Under the pieces are notes generated by a model. It was not told the origin of the DNA. It ran no database searches and saw only the letters and a list, made by a program, of their open reading frames with translations. The translations under genes were made by a program, and so were the position numbers. A stretch of 32,447 bases of DNA from positions 1 to 32,447 of IMG/VR virus record IMGVR_UViG_3300021963_000423; one strand, 5' to 3'. The stretch comes from a virus. This document shows, one piece after another, positions 1 through 6,235 of this stretch (the stretch's first letter is position 1; the number at the start of each line of letters is the position of its first letter).

Positions 1-185
1 TCTTCTCTTGTGAATCCAGCAACTGCCAGCGTTAGCTGATAGTTATCTTCATCTAGTTTAAGTAAATCATACGGCGGAAATGCTGTATTGTTTACCTTAC
101 TTAGACTATTAAAACGTTCCAACTCTCGGTTGAAACCAATAAAAAATGGATCCTTGAAAAGATCCATGGCGAATTGTGTTACCAT
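1..185 (-). CDS. Hsp20/IbpA-family small heat-shock protein, N-terminal part
   Basis: The first 61 codons of a gene that runs off the left edge. The N-terminus has the IbpA-like layout: an F-x-x-D-P-F-F-I-G-F stretch, then a leucine/arginine/phenylalanine segment, then FPPYDLLKLDEDNYQLTLAV, which leads into the alpha-crystallin domain (residues about 38-60 visible). Family members are ATP-independent holdase chaperones that keep unfolding proteins soluble in the cytoplasm; phage copies are thought to help virion protein folding. The start ATG (183-185) has an AAAAGGAG ribosome-binding site 5 bases upstream. It has its own promoter (242-271) with a CIRCE-like palindrome at the predicted transcript start, so heat-shock-type control is plausible. 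Only the C-terminal alpha-crystallin core is unseen. Confidence 0.85.
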   Translation of the reverse strand, partial: MVTQFAMDLFKDPFFIGFNRELERFNSLSKVNNTAFPPYDLLKLDEDNYQLTLAVAGFTRE

Positions 186-211
186 TTTGTGCTCCTTTTA
201 AGCGAGTTAAA

Positions 212-238
212 TTAGTACCCCCTATCGGCAGGTACTAA
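212..238 (-). promoter_or_regulatory. CIRCE-like inverted repeat (candidate HrcA-type operator)
   Basis: Perfect 8-bp arms TTAGTACC and GGTACTAA separated by 11 bases, 27 bp overall. The established CIRCE operator of the heat-shock repressor HrcA is TTAGCACTC-N9-GAGTGCTAA, also 27 bp. Aligned end to end the element here matches 13 of the 18 arm positions, and several of the differences are compensated in the opposite arm. It begins 3 bases downstream of the -10 box and covers the predicted transcription start, a normal place for a repressor site, and it lies in front of a heat-shock gene. HrcA binding is an inference. Confidence 0.55.
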
Positions 239-241
239 CTT

Positions 242-271
242 ATTATAGCATTTAGATAACTAGAATTGCAA
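242..271 (-). promoter_or_regulatory. Promoter of the Hsp20 gene
   Basis: Reading the minus strand: -35 TTGCAA (266-271), an 18-base spacer ending in TGC, and -10 TATAAT (242-247), so an extended -10 with a consensus hexamer. It starts immediately after the stop codon of the oxygenase gene and uncouples Hsp20 from the upstream operon. The same TTGCAA/TATAAT pair occurs in front of the small terminase gene. Confidence 0.75.
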
Positions 272-272
272 G

Positions 273-1082
273 CTATTTTTTATAACCTTTAGCAATTGCA
301 AGTGCGGCTGCAGCATCTATACCATTTGGATCAATCCAGAATCCAGGAATAAGGTACTTCCAACCTCTTTTTACAATGTGAGCTGTGTGGCTGTATGGCT
401 CTTTAGATGGGAATATAAGTATGCTTCCAGCTTCTGGCTTCAAAGAAAATGTTATCTTTCCATCATTAATTGGATCGTCTAAGGCACCTTGAGCTGCAAA
501 TTCATTAGGTTTTTCAAATTCTTTAACCATATGGTTCCATGTGTTCTCTGGAAACTCTTTGTCTGGATTACTTAAGACGCCATCTCTAATACAAAAAGAT
601 ATTTCTCCGCCCTCATAGTCATCATTCACGTAAAGAATCATAGAGTATTTAAGTCTAGTATCTCCTTCTTGTGCGTCATGGTGTGTACCCATCCAGGTGT
701 CTTCTTTGTACTTATGAATATTCATTTGACTAAGGATTACAACTTCGTCATCAATATTTCTTTTTTCTTTATAATCTTTTGCAACTTCCCGAAATCCATC
801 AAACACTGTGTCAAAAATATATTTACAGCGTGACATGTCTTCTGCTGACAAATCTTTTTTATCTATATCCTCAAGGCTATTTAAAAGAACTCTTTTCTTT
901 CTTCCATACCAATATACAGTTCCTCTGTCAGCCTCTACACCCCAATCAATCCAGCTATCTATAACATCCTTGATTGATTCTACGCCTTCTGTATTTTCAA
1001 TTGCTTCAACTAAAGCATATGGATCTTTAATTACATTTTTATAATAATAAACGCCGTCGTATAACTCTTCGTGATTCATCAT
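273..1082 (-). CDS. 2-oxoglutarate/Fe(II)-dependent dioxygenase (prolyl 4-hydroxylase-like)
   Basis: A 269-residue protein with the double-stranded beta-helix signature of the 2OG-Fe(II) oxygenase superfamily. The iron triad can be placed as H134 and D136 (T-H-H-D) and distal H232 in the YSHTAHIV segment; K242, ten residues later, would take the place of the usual arginine that binds 2-oxoglutarate. The stretch YVNDDYEGGEISF is typical of the prolyl 4-hydroxylase branch. Such enzymes couple decarboxylation of 2-oxoglutarate to hydroxylation of a protein or small molecule; phage relatives are common but their substrates are mostly unknown. The start ATG overlaps the stop of the thermonuclease gene (ATGA); the ATG one codon later is an equally possible start. 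It ends in TAG directly before the Hsp20 promoter. Confidence 0.85.
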   Translation of the reverse strand: MMNHEELYDGVYYYKNVIKDPYALVEAIENTEGVESIKDVIDSWIDWGVEADRGTVYWYGRKKRVLLNSLEDIDKKDLSAEDMSRCKYIFDTVFDGFREVAKDYKEKRNIDDEVVILSQMNIHKYKEDTWMGTHHDAQEGDTRLKYSMILYVNDDYEGGEISFCIRDGVLSNPDKEFPENTWNHMVKEFEKPNEFAAQGALDDPINDGKITFSLKPEAGSILIFPSKEPYSHTAHIVKRGWKYLIPGFWIDPNGIDAAAALAIAKGYKK

Positions 1083-1492
1083 TTTTTCTTACTTGCCTTT
1101 TCTCTAGCTTTTGCCAATGCTTCAAAATCTTTAACTTTTGTATCTCCAAGATAGCCCCATGCATACCCGTCATTGATCATCATTTCATTAAGCGATATAG
1201 TATTCCCATCTACATATACCCAGCCAAGTATTCTTCCATATTTTTCTGAAGAATCCATCTTTTCTGTTTTAATGATGACGGACTTGGCATCTTTAATATT
1301 TTTCTTTAAATATTCTTTAGCTTCAAGACCTAAAGCCTTTTCTGCAAGATCTTTTGTTCTAGACTCTGGAGTATCAATGCCAGCAAGACGGACACGTGAA
1401 GCGAATAGGATATCAAATCCTAAATCAATCAGTACATCTATGGTATCTCCATCAACCACATTTTCTACTTTTCTCACATAATATTCGTACAT
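1079..1492 (-). CDS. Staphylococcal-nuclease-like (thermonuclease) protein
   Basis: 137 residues with the complete SNase fold motifs: VDGDTIDV (12-20), RVRLAGIDTPE (33-43), YGRILGWVYVDG (85-96) and LNEMMINDGYAW (101-112). The equivalents of the catalytic arginines and glutamate of micrococcal nuclease appear as R35, E43 and R87, with D40 and T41 as calcium ligands. The family cleaves DNA and RNA with calcium. There is no signal peptide, so it should act in the cytoplasm, for example in host DNA breakdown or nucleotide salvage. The lysine-rich tail (EKASKKK) may aid nucleic acid binding. A GGAGG sequence 5 bases before the ATG supports the start. It sits between the dehydrogenase and oxygenase genes in one transcriptional run. 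Confidence 0.9.
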   Translation of the reverse strand: MYEYYVRKVENVVDGDTIDVLIDLGFDILFASRVRLAGIDTPESRTKDLAEKALGLEAKEYLKKNIKDAKSVIIKTEKMDSSEKYGRILGWVYVDGNTISLNEMMINDGYAWGYLGDTKVKDFEALAKAREKASKKK

Positions 1493-1501
1493 TACTTCCT
1501 C

Positions 1502-2215
1502 CTATTGATATCTTTCGCTTTTTGTATGCATAATTGTCATTTGATCAACATTTACTGTTTTAGGTAATGACAATATCCATCTTATTGCTTCTCCAACATC
1601 TTCTGCTTTTATCGCTATCTCTTGTGGAAACTCTTCTTTTGTATCTACTGCTCCAGGTGCTATCTGCGTAACCTTAATGTTATGTCCTGAGACTTCCATC
1701 CTTAATGTTTCAGCAAATGCCATTTCTGCTCTTTTTGCAACAACATAGTTGCCTCCACCTTTGTATGGGTATAGGCCCGATATTGATGTAATTACTATGA
1801 TATCACCAATATGATTTTTTTTCATATGAGGTATAACCATTTTAGACATATTCATTGGTGCTATAACATTAACATTATATGCATATGACCAGGCTTCTGG
1901 AGTGTCTTTTTCTATTATTGTGCTGCCGCCACCGCCACCTGCGTTGTTTATTAATGCACGTATTTCTTTATCTTCTAGATATTTATCTAACTCTTTAACG
2001 GATTCAAAATTAGTAATGTCCATTTTATAAGGATATATATTACTATACTCAGAAAAAATATCTTGCATTCTTTTTATATCTCTTGATATTGCAATGACAT
2101 TATAGAAGTTGGAGAGTATTTTTGAGGTTGCCTCTCCAACTCCACGGCTTGCACCTGTTACTATAACGTATTCTTTATGCAAAATTTTATTTAGCTGCTG
2201 CTGGTTTTCCGCCAC
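1502..2215 (-). CDS. Short-chain dehydrogenase/reductase (SDR)
   Basis: Classical SDR of up to 237 residues. It has the Rossmann cofactor motif TGASRGVG (20-27), the NNAG structural motif (90-93), the catalytic serine region around 144-146 and the Y157-x3-K161 pair (YVVAK). Family members use NAD(P)H to reduce or oxidise alcohols, sugars or acyl groups. The C-terminal VNVDQMTIMHT segment resembles the YdfG/serine 3-dehydrogenase-like branch, but the substrate cannot be read from sequence. The start is uncertain: GTG at 2215 overlaps the end of the lysin gene by 29 bases, while a TTG at 2182 lies just after that stop and would give a more typical short N-terminus. It is unusual in a phage and probably an auxiliary metabolic or surface-modifying gene. 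Confidence 0.85.
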   Translation of the reverse strand: MAENQQQLNKILHKEYVIVTGASRGVGEATSKILSNFYNVIAISRDIKRMQDIFSEYSNIYPYKMDITNFESVKELDKYLEDKEIRALINNAGGGGGSTIIEKDTPEAWSYAYNVNVIAPMNMSKMVIPHMKKNHIGDIIVITSISGLYPYKGGGNYVVAKRAEMAFAETLRMEVSGHNIKVTQIAPGAVDTKEEFPQEIAIKAEDVGEAIRWILSLPKTVNVDQMTIMHTKSERYQ

Positions 2216-2798
2216 CCTTTGAAGGTTTGGCTGGAGCTTCTTTTTTAACAGCTGGCTTTTCTGTTTTTGGCTTTACTGGAACACCAAATGCTGGTCTTCC
2301 AAATCCTACAACTGAAACAACTTGTGATTTACGAAGCTTAGATCCGTTCTTCTTTTTATATGCACGAACTTTTAGACATGCTTCTCCACCATTTCTTTGA
2401 TCTCCCCTTTTATCTGGGCTGGTGTTTCCTTCTACACATGTCACTGTTCCATCTCCGTTATCTTTAACGACTATGCCTACATGTGAAATTCTATCGACGC
2501 CATCTCCTGGGAAATCAAAATACAGAATATCTCCTGGTTGAGGAGTTGCTTCTTCTGCTTTCTGCCAAGTTCCAGCTTTTATAAAAGCTTGTGCTCCTGC
2601 GGGTGTATAAACTGTGTTAGGCACTTTTACGCCAGCCTCGTTAGCGCACCACATTACGAATGAACCGCACCATGGCTGAAAGTTAGACTTTGTAAACTTT
2701 CCATATTTTGTTTCATTATCTTTTGGACCTTCAATATATCCAACTTCTGCAAGAGCTACTTCTACTAGTCTTGCTGCTGATCCTTGTACTGCTGTCAT
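2187..2798 (-). CDS. CHAP-domain endolysin (peptidoglycan amidase/endopeptidase)
   Basis: 203 residues from an ATG preceded by a strong AGGAGG site. The CHAP (NlpC/P60-type papain fold) catalytic residues are visible: C44 in PWCGSFVMW, H106 in ISHVGIV, and E123/N125 in CVEGNTSP. QPGDILYFDF (87-96) is the usual strand before the histidine. CHAP enzymes cut peptide cross-links or the amide bond of peptidoglycan and serve as phage lysins in Gram-positive hosts, or as virion-associated hydrolases. The last ~30 residues are a Lys/Pro/Ala/Gly-rich tail without a recognisable cell-wall domain. No signal peptide is seen, so a holin would be needed for export; no classical holin is adjacent. It follows the tRNA cluster with an extra -10 element in front. 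Confidence 0.85.
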   Translation of the reverse strand: MTAVQGSAARLVEVALAEVGYIEGPKDNETKYGKFTKSNFQPWCGSFVMWCANEAGVKVPNTVYTPAGAQAFIKAGTWQKAEEATPQPGDILYFDFPGDGVDRISHVGIVVKDNGDGTVTCVEGNTSPDKRGDQRNGGEACLKVRAYKKKNGSKLRKSQVVSVVGFGRPAFGVPVKPKTEKPAVKKEAPAKPSKGGGKPAAAK

Positions 2799-2827
2799 TT
2801 TTTTCCTCCTATTAATAGTATAAGTAA

Positions 2828-2836
2828 AGTATAGCA
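2828..2836 (-). promoter_or_regulatory. Extended -10 element before the endolysin gene
   Basis: Minus strand TGC-TATACT, 30 bases upstream of the lysin ATG and 8 bases beyond the 3' end of the last tRNA. No convincing -35 is present because that position falls in the tRNA. It may give the lysin its own late start in addition to readthrough from the tRNA promoter. Confidence 0.45.
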
Positions 2837-2843
2837 TTTTTTG

Positions 2844-2914
2844 CTTTGGGTAGAGGAATCGAACCTATATTATCTGCTTCGGAGGCAGAAGTCCGACCAT
2901 TAGACGAACCCAAA
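2844..2914 (-). tRNA. tRNA-Arg (anticodon CCG)
   Basis: 71-nt cloverleaf. The acceptor TTTGGGT pairs with ACCCAAA, the D stem is GTCT/GGAC, the anticodon stem TCTGC/GCAGA encloses loop CTCCGAA (anticodon CCG, reads CGG), and the T loop is TTCGATT. The T stem has one T-C mismatch (ATAGG/CCTCT). Discriminator G; no encoded CCA. U1-A72 at the acceptor end is unusual for arginine. CGG should be rare in so AT-rich a genome, so the gene may serve a few codons or compensate for host tRNA damage. Confidence 0.85.
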
Positions 2915-2918
2915 TAAG

Positions 2919-2991
2919 TGTCCCCAGATGGTCTCGAACCATCGACCCGCAGATTAAAAGTCTGCTGCTCTACCAACTGAGCTATAGGAAC
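2919..2991 (-). tRNA. tRNA-Lys (anticodon TTT)
   Basis: 73-nt cloverleaf. Acceptor GTTCCTA/TGGGGAC includes G-T pairs, D arm GCTC/GAGC, anticodon stem GCAGA/TCTGC around loop CTTTTAA (anticodon TTT), T arm GATGG-TTCGAGA-CCATC, discriminator A, no encoded CCA. It is one base away from the Arg-TCT gene and so must be processed from a joint transcript. Confidence 0.92.
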
Positions 2992-2992
2992 G

Positions 2993-3064
2993 CACCCCTG
3001 GCTGGAATCGAACCAGCGACCAACAGATTAGAAGTCTGTTGCTCTTCCGCTGAGCTACAGAGGT
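2993..3064 (-). tRNA. tRNA-Arg (anticodon TCT)
   Basis: 72-nt cloverleaf. Acceptor ACCTCTG/CAGGGGT, D arm GCTC/GAGC, anticodon stem ACAGA/TCTGT around CTTCTAA (anticodon TCT, reads AGA/AGG), T arm GCTGG-TTCGATT-CCAGC, discriminator G, no encoded CCA. AGA is the arginine codon expected to be frequent in an AT-rich phage. Confidence 0.92.
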
Positions 3065-3074
3065 ATACTTTCTG

Positions 3075-3148
3075 TGCGGCAGGTAGGACTCGAACCTACG
3101 ATTACCGAATTATGAGTTCGGGGCTTTAACCAACTAAGCTACTGCCGC
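3075..3148 (-). tRNA. tRNA with CAT anticodon (Met, or Ile2 after lysidine modification)
   Basis: 74-nt cloverleaf. Acceptor GCGGCAG/CTGCCGC, D stem GCTT/AAGC, anticodon stem CCGAA/TTCGG around CTCATAA (anticodon CAT), T arm GTAGG-TTCGAGT-CCTAC, discriminator A, no encoded CCA. The paired G1-C72 argues against an initiator tRNA. Elongator Met and Ile2 (AUA-reading) cannot be separated by eye. It is the first gene of the tRNA transcript. Confidence 0.9.
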
Positions 3149-3154
3149 ATTGGT

Positions 3155-3406
3155 CTATTGTATGCTACCATCATCGTTTTTGTCAATAGTTGATTCTACA
3201 ATTTGCTGTACATATTCTGAAAAATGTTTTCTAATGCTTCCCATCGGTCTTCTTCCGTATGACTCCCAAATTCTTCTATACTCCATTATGTTTGTAAAAG
3301 TTGTTGGGCATACCATTATTCCATTGTATTCTCTAAGAACAGTTGGTAGCGGAACATGCTTTGTACAGCAAGTACAAAGTTTTGCTCTCTCTTGATATTC
3401 ACTCAT
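3155..3406 (-). CDS. Small phage protein with a Cys-rich N-terminus, function unknown
   Basis: 83 residues. C11-x-C13-C14 near the N-terminus and C33 could form a zinc-ribbon-like site (LCTCCTKH ... MVCPTTF), followed by an aromatic/basic helix region (YRRIWESYGRRPMGSIRKHF). I do not recognise a family. The start ATG overlaps the stop of the large terminase gene (ATGA), so the two should be translationally coupled, which hints at a role in packaging or in regulation near it. Its last codons carry the promoter of the tRNA cluster. Ends with TAG. Confidence 0.65.
   Translation of the reverse strand: MSEYQERAKLCTCCTKHVPLPTVLREYNGIMVCPTTFTNIMEYRRIWESYGRRPMGSIRKHFSEYVQQIVESTIDKNDDGSIQ
3157..3186 (-). 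promoter_or_regulatory. Promoter of the tRNA cluster
   Basis: Minus strand -35 TTGACA (3181-3186), 18-base spacer, -10 TACAAT (3157-3162). The predicted start falls about 2 bases before the 5' end of the CAT tRNA. It lies inside the last codons of the small Cys-containing gene, so the tRNAs, and perhaps the lysin behind them, can be expressed independently of the terminase operon. Confidence 0.75.
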
Positions 3407-5205
3407 ATTATTTGCATCCTATCCATCGCTTCTCTTAAATTTTCAGGCATTCGTGGAGCCCTAATCATATTATATGATGATGTTTCTCCATCATTTGGTG
3501 TTCCAAAATCATTATCATAACTCATTGACTCATAAGTATGAATATTAATCTCTTGATTATTATCAAATCTAGTTCTACTAATTGAATTAAATATTGCTCC
3601 ACACGTTGCGTCAGCTAAGTCTTTTGATCCCTTTCGTGGGTGATCAACCTTGTCTCTCATAATTCGTAGCTGACAAAGCTCATCTATTAATAGAGGAATA
3701 TGTGGACCTATTAATCTTTCTTCAGCAACAATCATAGCCATATCATCATAATGCTTTTTAGCTACAGATAGAATTTCTGTATTAATTCCATACTGTTTTA
3801 GTTGCTGCATCATATCGTGAGAATTCCATCTATCGAATGTACAAACCGCTATATTGAATCCTCTTGTTTTAAGAGAAAGTATATAATCTTTCACTTCAGT
3901 AAAATCAACAGACTTATCTGGAGTTGGCGTCCAGTATCTAACTGCATCAACTTCAACTATAGGAGCTGGTTGTGAGTAAGTATCTGTTACTTTAACATTA
4001 ACCCATTTATTTACATGTGCCATTGTGACGGCACAATGGTCATGCTTTTGAGCTAAGTCTACATGTATATAATATTTTTTATCTGGATCTGGAAGAAACC
4101 ATTCTTCAAGTCTTCCAAAATTATCCACTGCTATGGCACCTACATTAAATGCTTTTTCTACTTTTTCTCTTGATTTGAAAAATGCATCAATTGCATCAGG
4201 TGGCATACAGGCGAATCTGGATAGCGCATCAGTGGGGTTTGTAAAGAATGCTGTTTTGAAATCGTCAATTTTTCTAACTGGGTTAATCTCCCAAGTCGGA
4301 CGCTTAAGAGCATAAACTTTAGGTATCTTATAAGATATGATATGGTCTTCTTCCCATTGTATTTCAAATTCATTACCTTCAGTTCCATCTGGTAGCTCCT
4401 CATACATCTTAAACCGATGCTCTCTAATTATAGTTTCTTTTTCTCCAATTACCGCATCGTATCTTTGCTGGATATAATCATTCTTAAATCTAGGGAATGA
4501 TAGTAGTATAACTTTACCGAAGTCTGGAAAACGAGAATCTACTGATGCCCTGTACATATCATATACTGCGCTACCAGTTTTTGCTTGGTCGTGTCCTGTT
4601 GTATTTTCAATAGCAAAACCTGAAATCTCATCAAGGATTACAACAATTACGTTATAGCCTTCCCAAGCTTCTCTTTCTGAGTGGCCAGAGTGGACCGTTA
4701 TAGCCTTGTTAAACTGTATTTCAGATGCCTTGGCATAGTATTTGCCTATGAACCATGGAGACTTCTCTATTCGGCTCTTGAAGCCTTTAAAGAATACATT
4801 GTTTGCTTGCTGAGAGTTGATTGCAATATTAATAATATCAATAGAGTCGCCTGGAGGTTTCCCATAATAAGTAGCTGGATCTTTTAAGCATAATAGTAGA
4901 TACACTATATATGCAACAGCAATTGTTGATGAGTAGTCTTTTCCACTACCTTTACCTAACTGGGCAACAACTTCATTGGCTGTCTGTTTAAATCTTATTC
5001 CGCCTTCTTCTTCTCCAAATAGTTTCTTTAATGTTGATTCTTTATATATCTGTGAAGACTTTTCAATTAAAGTGTATTGATATTCAGATAGTGGTGGCAG
5101 TCCTAAAAAATTTGGATCGTTAACAAATGTACGTAGATCTACTGGCTTTTCTTCAAACTCTTCGCCATCTAATATATCAATTAAATCAGAAAAATCAAAC
5201 GACAT
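3403..5205 (-). CDS. terL: Terminase large subunit (packaging ATPase and nuclease)
   Basis: 600 residues. The ATPase half has Walker A AQLGKGSGKD (81-90) and Walker B VIVVILDE (186-193, D192/E193). The RNase-H-like nuclease half shows D383 in YIHVDLAQ, D458 in CTFDRW and D529/D532 in SKDLADA. It is the motor that pumps DNA into the prohead and cuts the concatemer. The ATG at 5205 is chosen because a GAGG sits 6 bases upstream; the ATG two codons earlier directly abuts that site. It overlaps the end of the small subunit gene by 11 bases and the next gene by 4, so the three form one translational chain. Confidence 0.93.
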   Translation of the reverse strand: MSFDFSDLIDILDGEEFEEKPVDLRTFVNDPNFLGLPPLSEYQYTLIEKSSQIYKESTLKKLFGEEEGGIRFKQTANEVVAQLGKGSGKDYSSTIAVAYIVYLLLCLKDPATYYGKPPGDSIDIINIAINSQQANNVFFKGFKSRIEKSPWFIGKYYAKASEIQFNKAITVHSGHSEREAWEGYNVIVVILDEISGFAIENTTGHDQAKTGSAVYDMYRASVDSRFPDFGKVILLSFPRFKNDYIQQRYDAVIGEKETIIREHRFKMYEELPDGTEGNEFEIQWEEDHIISYKIPKVYALKRPTWEINPVRKIDDFKTAFFTNPTDALSRFACMPPDAIDAFFKSREKVEKAFNVGAIAVDNFGRLEEWFLPDPDKKYYIHVDLAQKHDHCAVTMAHVNKWVNVKVTDTYSQPAPIVEVDAVRYWTPTPDKSVDFTEVKDYILSLKTRGFNIAVCTFDRWNSHDMMQQLKQYGINTEILSVAKKHYDDMAMIVAEERLIGPHIPLLIDELCQLRIMRDKVDHPRKGSKDLADATCGAIFNSISRTRFDNNQEINIHTYESMSYDNDFGTPNDGETSSYNMIRAPRMPENLREAMDRMQII

Positions 5206-5734
5206 CTGCATCCTCAATTACAACGGACTCAACTATTCCAGTAATTTGAGAAAGTCTCTTTGCAACATCCATTTTACATTTAGGACAAGATGCAGTTACT
5301 TCTTTAAGAATTCCAACAAGCACTTCCTGCTTTCTTTCTGTTTCAGCAATTTGAGAAGCTATTTGTGTATTTTCTAGTACGCCGACAGACTGAAGCATTG
5401 CAATTCTTTTAGTTTCAATATCCGCAATTAGTTTAAGTGCTCCAGATTTAACATTAAGTTGTCCTTGTGTGTCAGCATCTTCTACTGTTTTCCAGGCCTC
5501 TTTGATAAGCATAGCGTAATGTTGATCCGCACCAGAGATCGCTTCTCTGGCACGATCACGGATGTTGCTGTCGTTGTGTACAACAGACTTCCATTCGTCA
5601 ACATATTCAAGTACTTCTTTTCTAGAAAACCCTGTAAGTGTCGCTATTTGGCTTGCTGAATTGCCTTTGAGTAGTTCTTCGACCACCTTATTCATGCGGT
5701 CAAAATGAACTGCTGGCTCTATTTCATTAGTCAT
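5195..5734 (-). CDS. Probable terminase small subunit (HTH DNA-binding)
   Basis: 179 residues. A helix-turn-helix at about 25-46 (SASQIATLTGFSRKEVLEYV) is followed by long alpha-helical segments suited to oligomerisation, and a CPKC pair (C150, C153) near the C-terminus. Small terminase subunits bind the packaging site and regulate the motor; assignment rests on the HTH and the position right before terL. The start chosen is the ATG 7 bases downstream of a consensus promoter with no Shine-Dalgarno sequence, implying a leaderless mRNA. An in-frame ATG 12 codons further upstream would lie inside the promoter and is less likely. Confidence 0.7.
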   Translation of the reverse strand: MTNEIEPAVHFDRMNKVVEELLKGNSASQIATLTGFSRKEVLEYVDEWKSVVHNDSNIRDRAREAISGADQHYAMLIKEAWKTVEDADTQGQLNVKSGALKLIADIETKRIAMLQSVGVLENTQIASQIAETERKQEVLVGILKEVTASCPKCKMDVAKRLSQITGIVESVVIEDADVV

Positions 5735-5741
5735 ATACTTT

Positions 5742-5770
5742 ATTATACTTCTAGTTGACTGAAATTGCAA
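5742..5770 (-). promoter_or_regulatory. Promoter of the terminase operon (leaderless)
   Basis: Minus strand -35 TTGCAA (5765-5770), 17-base spacer, -10 TATAAT (5742-5747). Only 7 bases separate the -10 box from the ATG, so transcription should begin at or within a base or two of the start codon. It overlaps the 3' end of the preceding gene. Confidence 0.75.
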
Positions 5771-6092
5771 CCTTGTTGGCTATTTTTAAAAGCAGTAAAT
5801 ATCCAATTAAATCATCAATGTCATTATCTCCTGGGAAAGCCTGATCATTTTGAATTCTATTTAACTTGTCATCAATACGGACACGAATTTGTTCTTTTGA
5901 ATCCGCTTTTGAAAAAATACGAATTGGGTCTAGCGCTGAATTGCCATAAGATATATTCTTTTTAATAAGCATTTCAGCCATTTCTAGGCACTCAACAATT
6001 ATGCTATGTCCTGAAGGAGCATCTGTTGCTATCAACTGTAAGTCTGTAACCCAAGCTTGGTACCCGCCATTTTTATTTGGATAACCTGTCAT
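5751..6092 (-). CDS. All-alpha phage protein, possibly nucleotide-metabolism related
   Basis: 113 residues from an ATG with GAGGAAAA in front. The pattern YGNSALDPIRIFSK (49-62), IRVRIDDKLNRI (69-80) and DDLIGYLLLLKIA near the C-terminus recurs in many small phage proteins. The spaced acidic residues and helical make-up recall all-alpha NTP pyrophosphohydrolases and the DUF1599/nucleotide-modification-associated family, but I cannot assign a family with certainty. The ATG overlaps the stop of the 48-aa HTH gene (ATGA). Its 3' end overlaps the terminase promoter. Confidence 0.75.
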   Translation of the reverse strand: MTGYPNKNGGYQAWVTDLQLIATDAPSGHSIIVECLEMAEMLIKKNISYGNSALDPIRIFSKADSKEQIRVRIDDKLNRIQNDQAFPGDNDIDDLIGYLLLLKIANKVAISVN

Positions 6093-6235
6093 TTTTTCCT
6101 CAACAATCCGAATTCCTGTAAATATCTCTGTATAGTCATAGCAGAGACACCGCACTCTTTACCAATTTCTGTAACCGTTTTTTTCTGTACTATATACCTT
6201 CTATACAGCCATTCTTTGCTTTGATATAACTTCAC
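6089..6235 (-). CDS. 48-aa helix-turn-helix microprotein
   Basis: A GTG-initiated gene of 48 codons ending in TGA. After a short basic lead-in (KLYQSKEWLYRRYI) the segment TVTEIGKECGVSAMTIQRYL (20-39) is a compact helix-turn-helix of the kind found in resolvase, sigma and homing-endonuclease-associated DNA-binding modules. The GTG overlaps the stop of the methyltransferase gene by 4 bases (GTGA), and its own stop overlaps the next start by 4 (ATGA). That double coupling is strong evidence that it is translated. Likely a small DNA-binding regulator; its target is unknown. Confidence 0.75.
   Translation of the reverse strand: MKLYQSKEWLYRRYIVQKKTVTEIGKECGVSAMTIQRYLQEFGLLRKK

Noticed and set aside
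186-240. RNA thermometer in the Hsp20 leader
   Set aside because: The palindrome does not cover the AAAGGAG site, and its upper arm lies at or before the predicted transcript start; an operator explains it better.
779-1481. Plus-strand open frames over the oxygenase and nuclease genes (also at 4681, 8191, 12383, 17360, 17831, 24402 and others)
   Set aside because: They mirror well-supported minus-strand genes, have no ribosome sites or recognisable domains, and no plus-strand gene is otherwise present.
2187-2837. Longer start for the endolysin at 2837
   Set aside because: It would include the -10 element and the ribosome site; the ATG at 2798 has AGGAGG at good spacing.
3075-3148. Initiator tRNA for the CAT anticodon gene
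   Set aside because: It has a paired G1-C72 end, unlike bacterial initiator tRNAs.
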